In this document: in pieces, positions 28,499-37,339 of the stretch
Layout of the letters: each line of letters starts with the position of its first letter
Numbering within the stretch: position 1 is the stretch's first letter
Assembly (NCBI GenBank): GCA_964251385.1
Contig: CAXUJK010000004.1
Location: forward strand, 107,088-171,087
Direction: 5' to 3'
DNA length: 64,000 bases
Origin: CADCVW01 sp964251385
GTDB taxonomy: Bacteria > Pseudomonadota > Alphaproteobacteria > Sphingomonadales > Sphingomonadaceae
The notes under the pieces: generated by a model
What the model was told of the DNA's origin: nothing
Seen by the model: only the letters and a program-made list of their open reading frames with translations
The model's database searches: none
Program-made: the position numbers and the translations under genes

Positions 28499-31006
28499 CT
28501 ACCGCCGCAGCCCCGCCAGGGCACCGACGTCCGTGGCGGGGGCGACGTGGTTGGGCATCAGCGCGTAGATCTTCGAGATCACGTGCCGAACCTCGTTGCC
28601 GTCGTCGGTGGCCAGCGCGGCGTCGCCTTGCGCCACGAGCGCGTCGAAGCGCGTGCCGTCCGACGCGACCGCGCGCTGGCCGCGCAGCCAGCGGTAATGG
28701 TGAAAAATGAACTCGGGACGCTGCGTGTGCGCGGCCATCGCGAGCGACGTGATCGCCTCGATCGCGCGCCCGGCGATCTGGAAACGGGCGTCGCGGATCG
28801 CCGCCTCCGCCGTCGCCTTGTGGCGAGCGACCTGCGCGATCTGGTCGGCGGACATGGCCGTCATGTTTTCCCTCGCGGCGGCGTCGGCTTCGATCAGTTC
28901 ATGGCGCAGGACGTCGGCGCGCAAGTCGGGACGGTGGCGCAGGCGCGACAGTTCCTGCTGGACGAGCCGCGCTTCCTCGGTGATCGAGCGGTAGCCGTCC
29001 GCGTCGTCGACATGGCCCAGCCGCACGCGCTGCGCCGCCAGCCGCCGGTCGAGCGCCGTCAGGGCCGCCGGGCAATGCGCGCGCAGCGCCAGCGCGGTGG
29101 CCTCGAGCACGTCCTCCGCCTTCGCCAGCGCGCGCGACGCGAACGCGCGCCCGTCGCGCGCGAAGTCGACCTTGCCCAGGTCGTCGACGTAGAAGCTGTG
29201 GTCGCGCAGGTGCAGCCCCTGTTCGGGCAGCTCGATCGAACAGCGGATCAGTTGGCTGTCGTCGATCGACCAGTGCAGCACGACCGGATCGCCCACGCGA
29301 ACGGGACGCGCGTGCGGTGGCAGGTCCTCGCCGCTCAGGCGGAACGCGCCGATCAGCAGATTGGCCTCGGGCTCGGGCACGCCGTCCGCCTGTTCGAACA
29401 GTTCGACGTCGATCCATTCCGCCACGCGCGGCGTCAGTTCGCGCGCGGCGCGCAGAGCCTTGGTTCCCGATCGCGGCAGGACCTCGCCCTTGGCGACGAG
29501 CGGGTCGAGGACGTTGATCGACCGCGCGCCGTCCGTGTCCTCGACCTTGACCGCCACGGTTCCCGTGCACGGCGCGCCCGCCGCCGCCGCCGCGACGCGC
29601 GTGATCACCAGCTCGGTCGACGCGGTGTCGACTTCCGCCCCGCCTACGTCGGTGACGGTCATGCGGACGCGCGTCTCGCCGTCGCCCAGATCGACCGAGA
29701 AGACGGGGGCCTCTCCCACCACGCGCTCGCCGTAGTCGCGGCCGTCGTCGCCGGACGCGGTCACGCGCCAGTCCGCCGCTTCCGGCGTGCCCACGACGCG
29801 GATGCGCGCGCGGTCGCGCGCGGTGCGCGCCTCGAAATCGTAGCTGATCGACCCGCCCGATTCCTGGCGGGTCCGGGCGGGCTTGACCGCCGCCGTCTCG
29901 CCGCCCCAGTCGCGGCTTTCGGCGTAGATCGCCGCGCCCCGCGCGACCGCGGTCATGGGATCGATGTCGAGATCGACCGCGACGCCGAGCTCGGCGGGAA
30001 CGAGCCGGCGCACGATCGGCATGCGCGACGGTCCGCCGATCAGCACCACGCGCTCGATATCGGCGGGGGTGTAGCCCTTCGCGGTAATGACGGAGCGGCA
30101 CAGGTCGATCGACGCGGCGATGCGTTCGGCGACGAGCGTTTCGAGCGTGTCGCGGGTCACGACGACTTCGATGTAGATCGGCTTGCCCGCGCGGTCGGTC
30201 GCGCGCGCGTCGTTTTCCGACACGAAGATGATGGCCTCGGTCGCGGTCGACAGTTCGACCTTGGCGAGCTCGGCGTTGGCGGTGGCGAGCGTGATCAGCC
30301 GCCGCAGCGCGGGGTCGCCGCTCAGATCGTCGGGGAGATCGAAGCTTTTCGCCAGCCAAGGGCGAACCGCCGCGTCGACCAGCATCCGGTCGAAGTCGGT
30401 GCCGCCGAGCATGTTGACCCCTTCGTGCGCCTCGATCGACACCGCGCCGTCGATCGCGCGGACAAGCGCCACGTCGAACGTGCCGCCCCCCAGGTCGTAG
30501 ACGAGGAAGAGCCCCGTCTTGCTTCCCGGCCGTTCGAGGCAAGCCAGCGCCGCGGCGATCGGTTCCTGCAACAGCCCGACTCTCTGCAACCCGGCGAGCC
30601 CCGCCGCGCGGATCGTCGCTTCGGACTGCATCTGGTTGAACGCGGCGGGTACCGTGATCACCGTGCCGTCGATCTCGCACTCGCCGACCTGGCTGCGCGC
30701 CTGCTTGACGAGCTGGCGCAGCACGTCGGCGCTGGCTTCTTCGGGCGTGGTCGTGTCCCCCGCGTCGCCGAACGGCAGCAGCGTGGCGGTGCCCAGCAGC
30801 CGCTTGAACCGCGCGGCGATGCCTTCGGGCGAGACCTGGAGCTGGTTGTAGGCGCGGGTGCCCACGTAGCGACCGCCTGTCCGGTCGCGCATCACCACCG
30901 AGGGCAGCACGTCCTCGCCGCTCACCGCCTTGTAGAGCTCGAGCCGCCCGCCGCGATGGCCCGCGATCGCCGAATTGGACGTGCCGAGATCGATGCCGAA
31001 ATACAT
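28499..31006 (-). CDS. Hsp70-family protein with long divergent C-terminus
   Basis: An 835-residue protein. Residues 1-370 are a complete Hsp70/actin-type ATPase domain: FGIDLGTSNSAIAG (phosphate 1), VYDLGGGTFDVALV (phosphate 2), LLQEPIAAALA and VVLIGGPSRMPIVRRL (adenosine motif). The following 460 residues do not look like the DnaK substrate-binding domain; they hold beta-rich segments followed by an alpha-helical, probably coiled-coil stretch (about 640-780). It lacks the EEVD-like tail. It is probably a client-restricted Hsp70 paralogue rather than the housekeeping DnaK. It lies directly after the GrpE-like gene (3 bases) and is the last gene of a three-gene operon. Confidence 0.88.
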   Translation of the reverse strand: MYFGIDLGTSNSAIAGHRGGRLELYKAVSGEDVLPSVVMRDRTGGRYVGTRAYNQLQVSPEGIAARFKRLLGTATLLPFGDAGDTTTPEEASADVLRQLVKQARSQVGECEIDGTVITVPAAFNQMQSEATIRAAGLAGLQRVGLLQEPIAAALACLERPGSKTGLFLVYDLGGGTFDVALVRAIDGAVSIEAHEGVNMLGGTDFDRMLVDAAVRPWLAKSFDLPDDLSGDPALRRLITLATANAELAKVELSTATEAIIFVSENDARATDRAGKPIYIEVVVTRDTLETLVAERIAASIDLCRSVITAKGYTPADIERVVLIGGPSRMPIVRRLVPAELGVAVDLDIDPMTAVARGAAIYAESRDWGGETAAVKPARTRQESGGSISYDFEARTARDRARIRVVGTPEAADWRVTASGDDGRDYGERVVGEAPVFSVDLGDGETRVRMTVTDVGGAEVDTASTELVITRVAAAAAGAPCTGTVAVKVEDTDGARSINVLDPLVAKGEVLPRSGTKALRAARELTPRVAEWIDVELFEQADGVPEPEANLLIGAFRLSGEDLPPHARPVRVGDPVVLHWSIDDSQLIRCSIELPEQGLHLRDHSFYVDDLGKVDFARDGRAFASRALAKAEDVLEATALALRAHCPAALTALDRRLAAQRVRLGHVDDADGYRSITEEARLVQQELSRLRHRPDLRADVLRHELIEADAAARENMTAMSADQIAQVARHKATAEAAIRDARFQIAGRAIEAITSLAMAAHTQRPEFIFHHYRWLRGQRAVASDGTRFDALVAQGDAALATDDGNEVRHVISKIYALMPNHVAPATDVGALAGLRR

Positions 31007-31009
31007 GTG

Positions 31010-31345
31010 TCAAAAATCCTTCAGGATGACGCGGCCGGCGAGCAGCACGTCCGTGCCGCGGACGACCGTGGGATCGATCGTGCTCTCGACGATCGCCTCG
31101 CCGCCGATCTCCGCGGCGTTGACGGGCGCGGGCGGAAGTTCCGCCGACCACCGCTCGCCGTCGTAGGTGACGAGGCGGCAGCCCTCGGCGGCGAGCAGCG
31201 CGTCGGTGCGGCGACGGGCGTAACGTAAGCCCGCGGCCGCGCCCTCGCGCCGATCGTCGGGCAGCCACGCAAGCTCCCGCTCCAGTTGCGTGCCGAGCTT
31301 CCACGCGAGCGCGGCGAGTTCGGCGAAGCTCGCAGGCGCTATCAC
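31010..31345 (-). CDS. GrpE-like nucleotide exchange protein (small)
   Basis: An 111-residue protein. The C-terminal half, with VESTIDPTVVRGTDVLLAG, resembles the beta-wing domain of GrpE, which opens the Hsp70 nucleotide cleft; the long N-terminal GrpE coiled coil is reduced to a short helix (SFAELAALAWKLGTQLERE). The start is GTG at 31343-31345, overlapping the upstream stop as GTGA; longer starts are in non-homologous sequence. Position immediately before a dedicated Hsp70 supports the exchange-factor call, although the sequence similarity is modest. Confidence 0.65.
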   Translation of the reverse strand: MIAPASFAELAALAWKLGTQLERELAWLPDDRREGAAAGLRYARRRTDALLAAEGCRLVTYDGERWSAELPPAPVNAAEIGGEAIVESTIDPTVVRGTDVLLAGRVILKDF

Positions 31346-32889
31346 GACACGCCGAGGATCATAGAGGCCACGGCAAGCGCGCCCAACCCCTTGCCACGCC
31401 CTGCGGCCTTCGGTGAAGGCGTACCGGTGGCCGTGCGCAGATCCTCGCGCAGCTTCGCCGCGACTTCGATCGGCGGGGTCCAGGCAAGCAGCCACTTAAT
31501 CAAAATCGGCGTCGCGGCGGTCTGGCCCGCTTCATTGTGCAACTTGACCGACATGTTGCGAACGACGCCAAAGAGCGCTGACGGATCGCCACTCCACAGT
31601 TCCAGCGCGCGCGCAAACGCGGCGCAAAGCGCGTTGGCCGGACCATGGGTCTTGCCCTCAAGCCCGCCCTGCAAGACGTTCTGCGCGAATTTGCGCGGCT
31701 CAAGCAGCGCGTGCTCGCAACAGGCGGTGACCTGCGCAAACAGCGCGTTGCTCTCGGCTACGGACAAGTCCGCCTCTATCTTCGCGCGCATGACGGGCAC
31801 GTGATTGGCGAATAGGATCAGCGCTTGGTTGAACCGGAGCGAAGTAGCGTGTTGCCCAGCGTCGCTGAGTCTGATGGACGCGGCGCGCACGTCGAGCAGC
31901 AGGCCCGCCGATGCCGGATCGTCGAGCCCGCGCGCGGCTTCCACGACCTGGATCGGCGCGCGGTATGTCGTCCACAGGTCGAGCGAGGTCAGCAACCCCG
32001 TCGCCGCCGCCCCGTCGGCGGGATTGGCCGCGAGCCGATCGAGCTGCGTGCGGAGCCGCGCCAGCGTGGTCGCCAGTACGTCCTCGACGCCCGCGGTGTA
32101 TGCGCGCAGCACCGCGTCCAGCCACAGCGCGCGTCGGTTCCCCGGCTCGTCGGGCAGATGGAGCATGAGGTGGACGAGCCGCGCGCGCCCGTCCTTGCTC
32201 CCCGTGAACGCGGGCATCAGCCGTACCGCCCAGGCATCCAGCCGTTCGGCGACCAGCGCTTCGAAATGCGTCTCGTCGACGGCCCGGACACGCGCCCGCC
32301 CGCGCGCTTCGTCGATCGCGTCGAGCGTCGCGGCGGGGTTCCAGTTGCGGATGTCGATGAACAGGCCGAGCCAGTCGTCCAGATCGTTTTTGTCGGCGAG
32401 CGCGAGCGACAGGTTGATGCGCGCGAGCCCACCCGCGGCGTTGCGCAGCCGCGTCAACGTTTCGCGGTCGCCGTTGGCCAGCGCGCCGCGCGCTTCGGCC
32501 TGCAGCACGTTCGCCGCTTCGGGCAACCAGCCGAATTCCTCGATCAGCCGACCTCGTGCGGACGTCAGCTGCGCCCGCGCCGCGCCCAGCGCCGCCTCGT
32601 CGGCGTCGGGCTCGAAAGACAGATCGTCGTAGGCGCGCGATATCGCGGCGTCGTCCGCGTCCGTCGCGACGCGCAACCGCGGAAAGGCGTTTCGCCCGAG
32701 CTCGGCCGCGGCGACCCCAAGTGCGCGCGTCGTTTCCGCCTCGACCGTATCGACGGCGGGCGGTACCCGTCGGATGCGGCGAAGCAGCGTGTCGGCGTCG
32801 AGATCGGGAACGCTCTCATCCGGTTCCTCGGCAACCGGTTCCGGAGCGACCGAAGGCACCCCGCTGCGCTTGCCGAATGTCCTGATCAC
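31342..32889 (-). CDS. Unknown 515-residue protein of the Hsp70 operon
   Basis: I do not recognise this protein. It is predominantly alpha-helical, rich in alanine, leucine and aspartate, with a short proline/glutamate-rich N-terminus and no J-domain HPD motif. The last 15 residues (GLGALAVASMILGVS) are hydrophobic after a basic KAAGRGKG patch and could be a tail anchor. The GTG at 32887-32889 is chosen because GAGGACGAGGC precedes it; the frame remains open to 32988. It overlaps the GrpE-like gene by 4 bases, so the three proteins are very likely made together. A co-chaperone, client or scaffold role is inference. Confidence 0.65.
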   Translation of the reverse strand: MIRTFGKRSGVPSVAPEPVAEEPDESVPDLDADTLLRRIRRVPPAVDTVEAETTRALGVAAAELGRNAFPRLRVATDADDAAISRAYDDLSFEPDADEAALGAARAQLTSARGRLIEEFGWLPEAANVLQAEARGALANGDRETLTRLRNAAGGLARINLSLALADKNDLDDWLGLFIDIRNWNPAATLDAIDEARGRARVRAVDETHFEALVAERLDAWAVRLMPAFTGSKDGRARLVHLMLHLPDEPGNRRALWLDAVLRAYTAGVEDVLATTLARLRTQLDRLAANPADGAAATGLLTSLDLWTTYRAPIQVVEAARGLDDPASAGLLLDVRAASIRLSDAGQHATSLRFNQALILFANHVPVMRAKIEADLSVAESNALFAQVTACCEHALLEPRKFAQNVLQGGLEGKTHGPANALCAAFARALELWSGDPSALFGVVRNMSVKLHNEAGQTAATPILIKWLLAWTPPIEVAAKLREDLRTATGTPSPKAAGRGKGLGALAVASMILGVS

Positions 32890-33042
32890 GCCTCGTCCTC
32901 GCCGCCGAATGCCGCGCCGCGTGTAGCGTAGCGCGGGTGAAGGAAGCGCTAATTGCGCGACCGACCGACGCTCTTCACGTCTCGGCACGCGCTGCAGGCT
33001 TTGCGGTTCCCGCGGCCATTCGGCTCGGCTAACCCTTCGGGG

Positions 33043-33483
33043 ATGATTTCACAAAAAGCCCGCTACGCGTTGCGCGCGCTGCTCTTCCTGGTGGAGGAGG
33101 GACGGGGCGCGCCCGTGCGTCTGGCGCGGATCGCGGAGATGCAGCGAATCCCACGCAAATTCCTGGAATTCATCATGCTTGAGCTCAAGAAAGCCGACAT
33201 CGTCGCCAGCGTACGCGGGCCGGCGGGCGGCTACCGGCTTGCGCGGCCGGCCGCCGACATCTCGTTCGGCGACGTCATCCGCGTCGCCGACGGCCCGATC
33301 GCGCTGGTGCCCTGCGCCAGCGTGCACTTCTACGCCAATTGCGGCGATTGCCACGACGAGCGGACCTGCGCGATCCGAAAAGTCCTGGCGAGCGTACGGG
33401 ACGCAAGCGTCGGGATCCTGGAAGGCACGTCGCTCGCCGCCGCCGCGGGATGGGAGACGGGGGAGAGCTGGACCTCGCCGTAA
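33043..33483 (+). CDS. Rrf2-family transcriptional regulator (probable Fe-S sensor)
   Basis: A 146-residue protein with the Rrf2 winged helix: MISQKARYALRALLFL, RIAEMQRIPRKFLEFIMLEL and VRGPAGGYRLARP, which forms the wing. The C-terminal half contains PCASVHFYANCGDCHDERTC, with four cysteines able to ligate a cluster, so it probably senses iron, oxygen or nitric oxide like IscR/NsrR. The ATG at 33043 is chosen because the family starts there; the open frame begins 30 codons earlier. It lies 91 bases before a TonB receptor on the same strand, a plausible target. Confidence 0.87.
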   Translation: MISQKARYALRALLFLVEEGRGAPVRLARIAEMQRIPRKFLEFIMLELKKADIVASVRGPAGGYRLARPAADISFGDVIRVADGPIALVPCASVHFYANCGDCHDERTCAIRKVLASVRDASVGILEGTSLAAAAGWETGESWTSP

Positions 33484-33574
33484 CGGGATGGCGCGGATTC
33501 GCCCCAAGTGGGCGCTTCGCTATTGTCTACTCAGCCGATAGGGTATGTAGCGCCCGGGATCCCGCCCGTGGAGA

Positions 33575-35971
33575 ATGCGCATGGTCTCCCGTCTTCTTCT
33601 GCTGACGACAGCGTCCGGCCTGTTCTTCTCCGTCCCGGCCGACGCACAGGACCCGGTTCCCGACGCAGACACGTCGGAGGTCGCCAATCCGGCCGAGATC
33701 GTCGTCACCGCGCGCCGCCGGTCCGAAAGCGTGCAGGACGTGCCCATCGCGATTTCCGTGATCGGCGGCGACCGGCTCGACACGACGGGCAGCTATAATG
33801 TCTCCCGCCTCGTCCAGATCCAGCCGTCGCTGACCTTCTATTCGACCAACCCGCGCAACTCCGCCGCCAACATCCGCGGGCTGGGCGCGCCGTTCGGCCT
33901 CACCAACGACGGCATCGAACAGGGGGTGGGGATCTACGTCGACCAGGTGTACTACAGCCGCATCGCGGCGGCGACGTTCGACTTCCTCGACGTCGAGCGC
34001 ATGGAGGTGCTGCGCGGACCGCAGGGTACGCTCTACGGCAAGAACACCACCGCGGGCACCATCAACATCTCGACGCGGCAGCCGACCTTCGAACCCGAAG
34101 CGCGCGCGGAAATCTCCGTCGGCAATCTTGGGTTCGTGCAGGGCAAGGCGTCCGTGTCCGGTCCGTTGATCGCGGACCGCGTCGCGGTGCGGCTCGTCGC
34201 CTCGGCCACCAAGCGCAACGGCACGCTGTTCAACGTGACGAGCGGCCGCCGCGTCAACGACCAGGACAATCTGGGACTGCGCGGGCAGCTGTTGTGGCGC
34301 GCGAGCGACGCGATCGACTTGACGTTCGCCGCCGACTTCAACCGCCAAAATCCCGAATGCTGCGCGCAGATCTACGTCCGCGAGGGATCGACGCAGCGCC
34401 CGCTTAACCGCCAGTTCGCCGCGCTCGCGAACGCGTTCGGCTACGCGCCGCCGAGCACGGACCCGTTCGACCGCCTGACCGACGTCGACAGCGAACTGCG
34501 CGCGCGGCAGGAGCTCGGCGGCGCATCGCTCCGCGTCGAATGGGATTTGGGACCGGGCACGCTGACGTCGGTCAGCGCATGGCGATACTGGAAGTGGAAC
34601 CCGTCCAACGACCGCGATTTCACCGGCCTGCCGATCACCACGATCTCCGCCAACCCGTCGACGCAGGACCAGTATACGCAGGAGTTCCGCTACGCTTCGT
34701 CGGGGGCGGGTCGGCTCGGCTACGTGATCGGGTTGTTTGCCTTCCACCAGACGCTCGATACGTCGGGGGTGCAGCAGCAGGGGGCCGCCGCCAGCCGCTT
34801 TCTGCTGGGGCCCGCGGGCACCGACCCGGCCGTGCTCGACGGGCTGCGTTCCGAAAACGTCATCGGCTTCTCCAACACCAGCGTCGCCGCGTTCGGGCAG
34901 GTCAACTGGCGCGCGACCGACCGGCTGCGGCTGCAGGCGGGCCTGCGCGTCAATTATGATCGGAAGCGCGGATCGTACGCCGCGACCGTTACCAACGGCA
35001 CCGGAACCGCGTTGACTCCGCAACAGCTGGGCCAGCTCAGCCCGCAAGCCTACGAACCGTCTTTCCGAGATTGGAACCTGTCGTACGACGCCAATCTGTC
35101 GTACGACATAGCCGACGACATCCTGGGCTACGCGACCTACGCGCGCAGCTTCAAGTCGGGCGGCATCAACCTGTCGGGCCTGCCGCTCGACGCCGCCAGC
35201 CGCCCGATCCTGAGCGCGGGCAGCGTCAAGCCGGAACGCGTGAACCACCTCGAAGCCGGCCTCAAATCGCAGTTCCTGAAGCGCCGCCTGACCGTCAACC
35301 TCGCCGCCTTCCAGACTGCGATCGACGATTATCAGGCGACGGTCACCAACGGCCAGCTCGGCGTTTTGCGGGGCTATCTGGCCAACGCCGAAAAGGTGCG
35401 CGTCCGCGGTGTCGAGGTGGACGTCGCCGCGCGGCCGACCAACCGCTTGAACCTCTATGCGAACGCCGCCTTCCTCGACGCGCAGTACGCGCGCTTCCGC
35501 GATGCGCCGTGCCCGCCCGAGCTGACCGGCGGTCCCGCCGCGACGGCCGCGAACCCGGCGGGCGCGGCGGGCGTTCCGGGCGCGGCCAGCCCGGCCAATT
35601 GCGACATCTCGGGCCAGCGGCTGCCGGGCGTGTCGCGCCTCGCGCTGTCCTACGGGGCCGAATACAACCTGCCCGCGACTTTGTTCGGCCGGGCCGGCAG
35701 CCTCTACGCGGGGTTCGACGGCAGCTATCGGTCGCGCTTCTCGTCCAATCCGTCGCGCTCGATCTACACCGACGTCGACGGCTACGCGCTCGCCAATCTG
35801 CGCGCGGGTTTCCGCACGGACGACGGGTGGAACCTGTTCGGCTGGGTGCGCAACGCGTTCGACGAGGAGTATTTCGAGGTTCTGGCGACTCAATCGGGCA
35901 GCACGGGGCTTGTCGTCGGGCAGATCGGCGATCAGCGCACATACGGACTGACGTTGGCCGCGCGTTTCTGA
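33575..35971 (+). CDS. TonB-dependent outer-membrane receptor
   Basis: A 798-residue protein with a signal peptide (LLLLTTASGLFFSVPADAQ), TonB box EIVVTARRR near residue 40, plug domain with RGLGAPFGL and VEVLRGPQGTLYGKNTTAG as MEVLRGPQGTLYGKN, and a barrel ending LTLAARF. This form (VEVLRGPQGTLYGKN) is typical of sphingomonad receptors for siderophores or plant-derived compounds; the ligand is unknown. The start at 33575 or the ATG two codons later (33581), which is better spaced from GGAG. It follows an Rrf2 regulator and precedes chrA by 24 bases, with GGAGGAG in the gap, so co-transcription with chrA is likely. Confidence 0.92.
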   Translation: MRMVSRLLLLTTASGLFFSVPADAQDPVPDADTSEVANPAEIVVTARRRSESVQDVPIAISVIGGDRLDTTGSYNVSRLVQIQPSLTFYSTNPRNSAANIRGLGAPFGLTNDGIEQGVGIYVDQVYYSRIAAATFDFLDVERMEVLRGPQGTLYGKNTTAGTINISTRQPTFEPEARAEISVGNLGFVQGKASVSGPLIADRVAVRLVASATKRNGTLFNVTSGRRVNDQDNLGLRGQLLWRASDAIDLTFAADFNRQNPECCAQIYVREGSTQRPLNRQFAALANAFGYAPPSTDPFDRLTDVDSELRARQELGGASLRVEWDLGPGTLTSVSAWRYWKWNPSNDRDFTGLPITTISANPSTQDQYTQEFRYASSGAGRLGYVIGLFAFHQTLDTSGVQQQGAAASRFLLGPAGTDPAVLDGLRSENVIGFSNTSVAAFGQVNWRATDRLRLQAGLRVNYDRKRGSYAATVTNGTGTALTPQQLGQLSPQAYEPSFRDWNLSYDANLSYDIADDILGYATYARSFKSGGINLSGLPLDAASRPILSAGSVKPERVNHLEAGLKSQFLKRRLTVNLAAFQTAIDDYQATVTNGQLGVLRGYLANAEKVRVRGVEVDVAARPTNRLNLYANAAFLDAQYARFRDAPCPPELTGGPAATAANPAGAAGVPGAASPANCDISGQRLPGVSRLALSYGAEYNLPATLFGRAGSLYAGFDGSYRSRFSSNPSRSIYTDVDGYALANLRAGFRTDDGWNLFGWVRNAFDEEYFEVLATQSGSTGLVVGQIGDQRTYGLTLAARF

Positions 35972-35995
35972 CCGCGACGGCCTGAAGGAGGAGCC

Positions 35996-37189
35996 ATGAA
36001 GGGACGAAGCGAGGACGGCCCGCCGCACCTCACATTGTCGCAGCTGTTTCTCAAATTCTTCCGCTTCGGTTGGCTGGCTTTCGGCGGACCCGTCGCGCAG
36101 ATCGCGATGCTCCGGCAGGCGCTGGTCGAGGACGAGCGCTGGATTTCGCCCGCGCGCTTCAACCGGCTGCTCGCCGTCATGCAGGCGCTTCCCGGCCCCG
36201 AGGCGCACGAGCTCAGCGTCCACATGGGGATGATCGCGCGCGGCCGGTGGGGCGGCGTGCTGGCCGGGCTCGGTTTCCTGCTGCCCGGGTTGATGCTCAT
36301 GCTTTTGTGCGCCTGGGCCTACTCGGCCTTTGTCGCGGGCAGGCCGGGCCTCGCGGCCGCGTTGCTCGGCGTCCAGATCGTCGTGCTGGCCGTGATCGTG
36401 CGCGCGGTTCACCGCATCGGCGGGCACGTTCTGGGCGACCGATCGCTGCTCGTGCTCGCGGCCGCGAGCGCGCTCGCGACCTTGGCCGGCGTGCCTTTCT
36501 GGGTGCCGCTGGCGGTCGCGGGCCTCGCCTACGCGCTCGATCTCCGCCCGCTCATCGTCACGACGATGGCGATCGTGCTGCTCGGCTTGGCATCGGCATT
36601 CGTTGGAGACGCGGGCGCGTTCCGCAACGCCGGATCGATCGCGCGGGAACAGGCGAGCGTCGCGGCCCTGTTCGTCGCGGGCCTCAAGGGCGGGTTGCTG
36701 ACCTTCGGCGGGGCGTACACCGCCATTCCCTACGTGCGCGCCGACACGGTCGGGCGCGGGTGGTTGTCGGACGGAGAGTTTCTCGACGGAGTCGCGCTGG
36801 CCGGCATGCTGCCCGCGCCCCTTGTCATCTTCGGCACGTTCGCGGGCTACGTCGCGGGCGGTTGGCCGGGCGCGCTGGCGCTGACCGCGGGCATGTTTTT
36901 GCCGGCCTTCGCCTTCTCGCTGATCTTCTTCGAACGGCTCGAGCGCATCGTGGAAAACCCGTCGCTCCACCGCCTGCTCGACGGGATCGCCGCCGCGGTG
37001 ATCGGCATCATCGCCGCGACGTGCGCGCAGCTTCTTGCGGCGACCTTCGCGCGGGTCTCGCCGCCGTGGGCGGCAGTGCCCATCTTCGCGGCGGCGCTAC
37101 TGGCCGCCTGGTCCTGGAAGACCGCCTGGACCACCCCGGCGCTGATCCTGTCGGGTGCGGTCGCCGGTTCGCTCCTGTTCCGCCGATGA
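35996..37189 (+). CDS. chrA: Chromate transporter ChrA
   Basis: A 397-residue membrane protein of the long-chain CHR family with two homologous halves. Each half starts with the CHR signature: FFRFGWLAFGGPVAQIAML near residue 25 and LFVAGLKGGLLTFGGAYTAI near residue 225. ALPGPEAHELSVHMG follows in the first half. About 10 membrane segments are visible. The family expels chromate (or takes up sulfate-like anions in some members), lowering chromate toxicity. GAAGGAGGAG lies just before the ATG. Linked to the TonB receptor upstream and followed by a 150-base gap before the ino1 cluster. Confidence 0.92.
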   Translation: MKGRSEDGPPHLTLSQLFLKFFRFGWLAFGGPVAQIAMLRQALVEDERWISPARFNRLLAVMQALPGPEAHELSVHMGMIARGRWGGVLAGLGFLLPGLMLMLLCAWAYSAFVAGRPGLAAALLGVQIVVLAVIVRAVHRIGGHVLGDRSLLVLAAASALATLAGVPFWVPLAVAGLAYALDLRPLIVTTMAIVLLGLASAFVGDAGAFRNAGSIAREQASVAALFVAGLKGGLLTFGGAYTAIPYVRADTVGRGWLSDGEFLDGVALAGMLPAPLVIFGTFAGYVAGGWPGALALTAGMFLPAFAFSLIFFERLERIVENPSLHRLLDGIAAAVIGIIAATCAQLLAATFARVSPPWAAVPIFAAALLAAWSWKTAWTTPALILSGAVAGSLLFRR

Positions 37190-37339
37190 AATTTCCGTCA
37201 AGCGCCGACCGATTAACCGTCATGGATTAACAAATTTAACCTTTTCCGGCGCGAGCGTGCATTTACCGGCTCCGCCGCGCGAGGCATTGACACTGCCCTT
37301 TGCGCTTTGGGCGGGTTCGCCCGTGGTGACGGGGAAACG

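Noticed and set aside
28547..31228. An 893-codon plus-strand open frame opposite the Hsp70 gene
   Set aside because: Composition is dominated by Arg, Val and Ala with no recognisable domain, and the opposite strand encodes a clear Hsp70.
33527..36970. A 1147-codon minus-strand open frame opposite the TonB receptor and chrA
   Set aside because: It is arginine-rich, low-complexity and antisense to two well-identified genes; long antisense frames are expected at this GC content.
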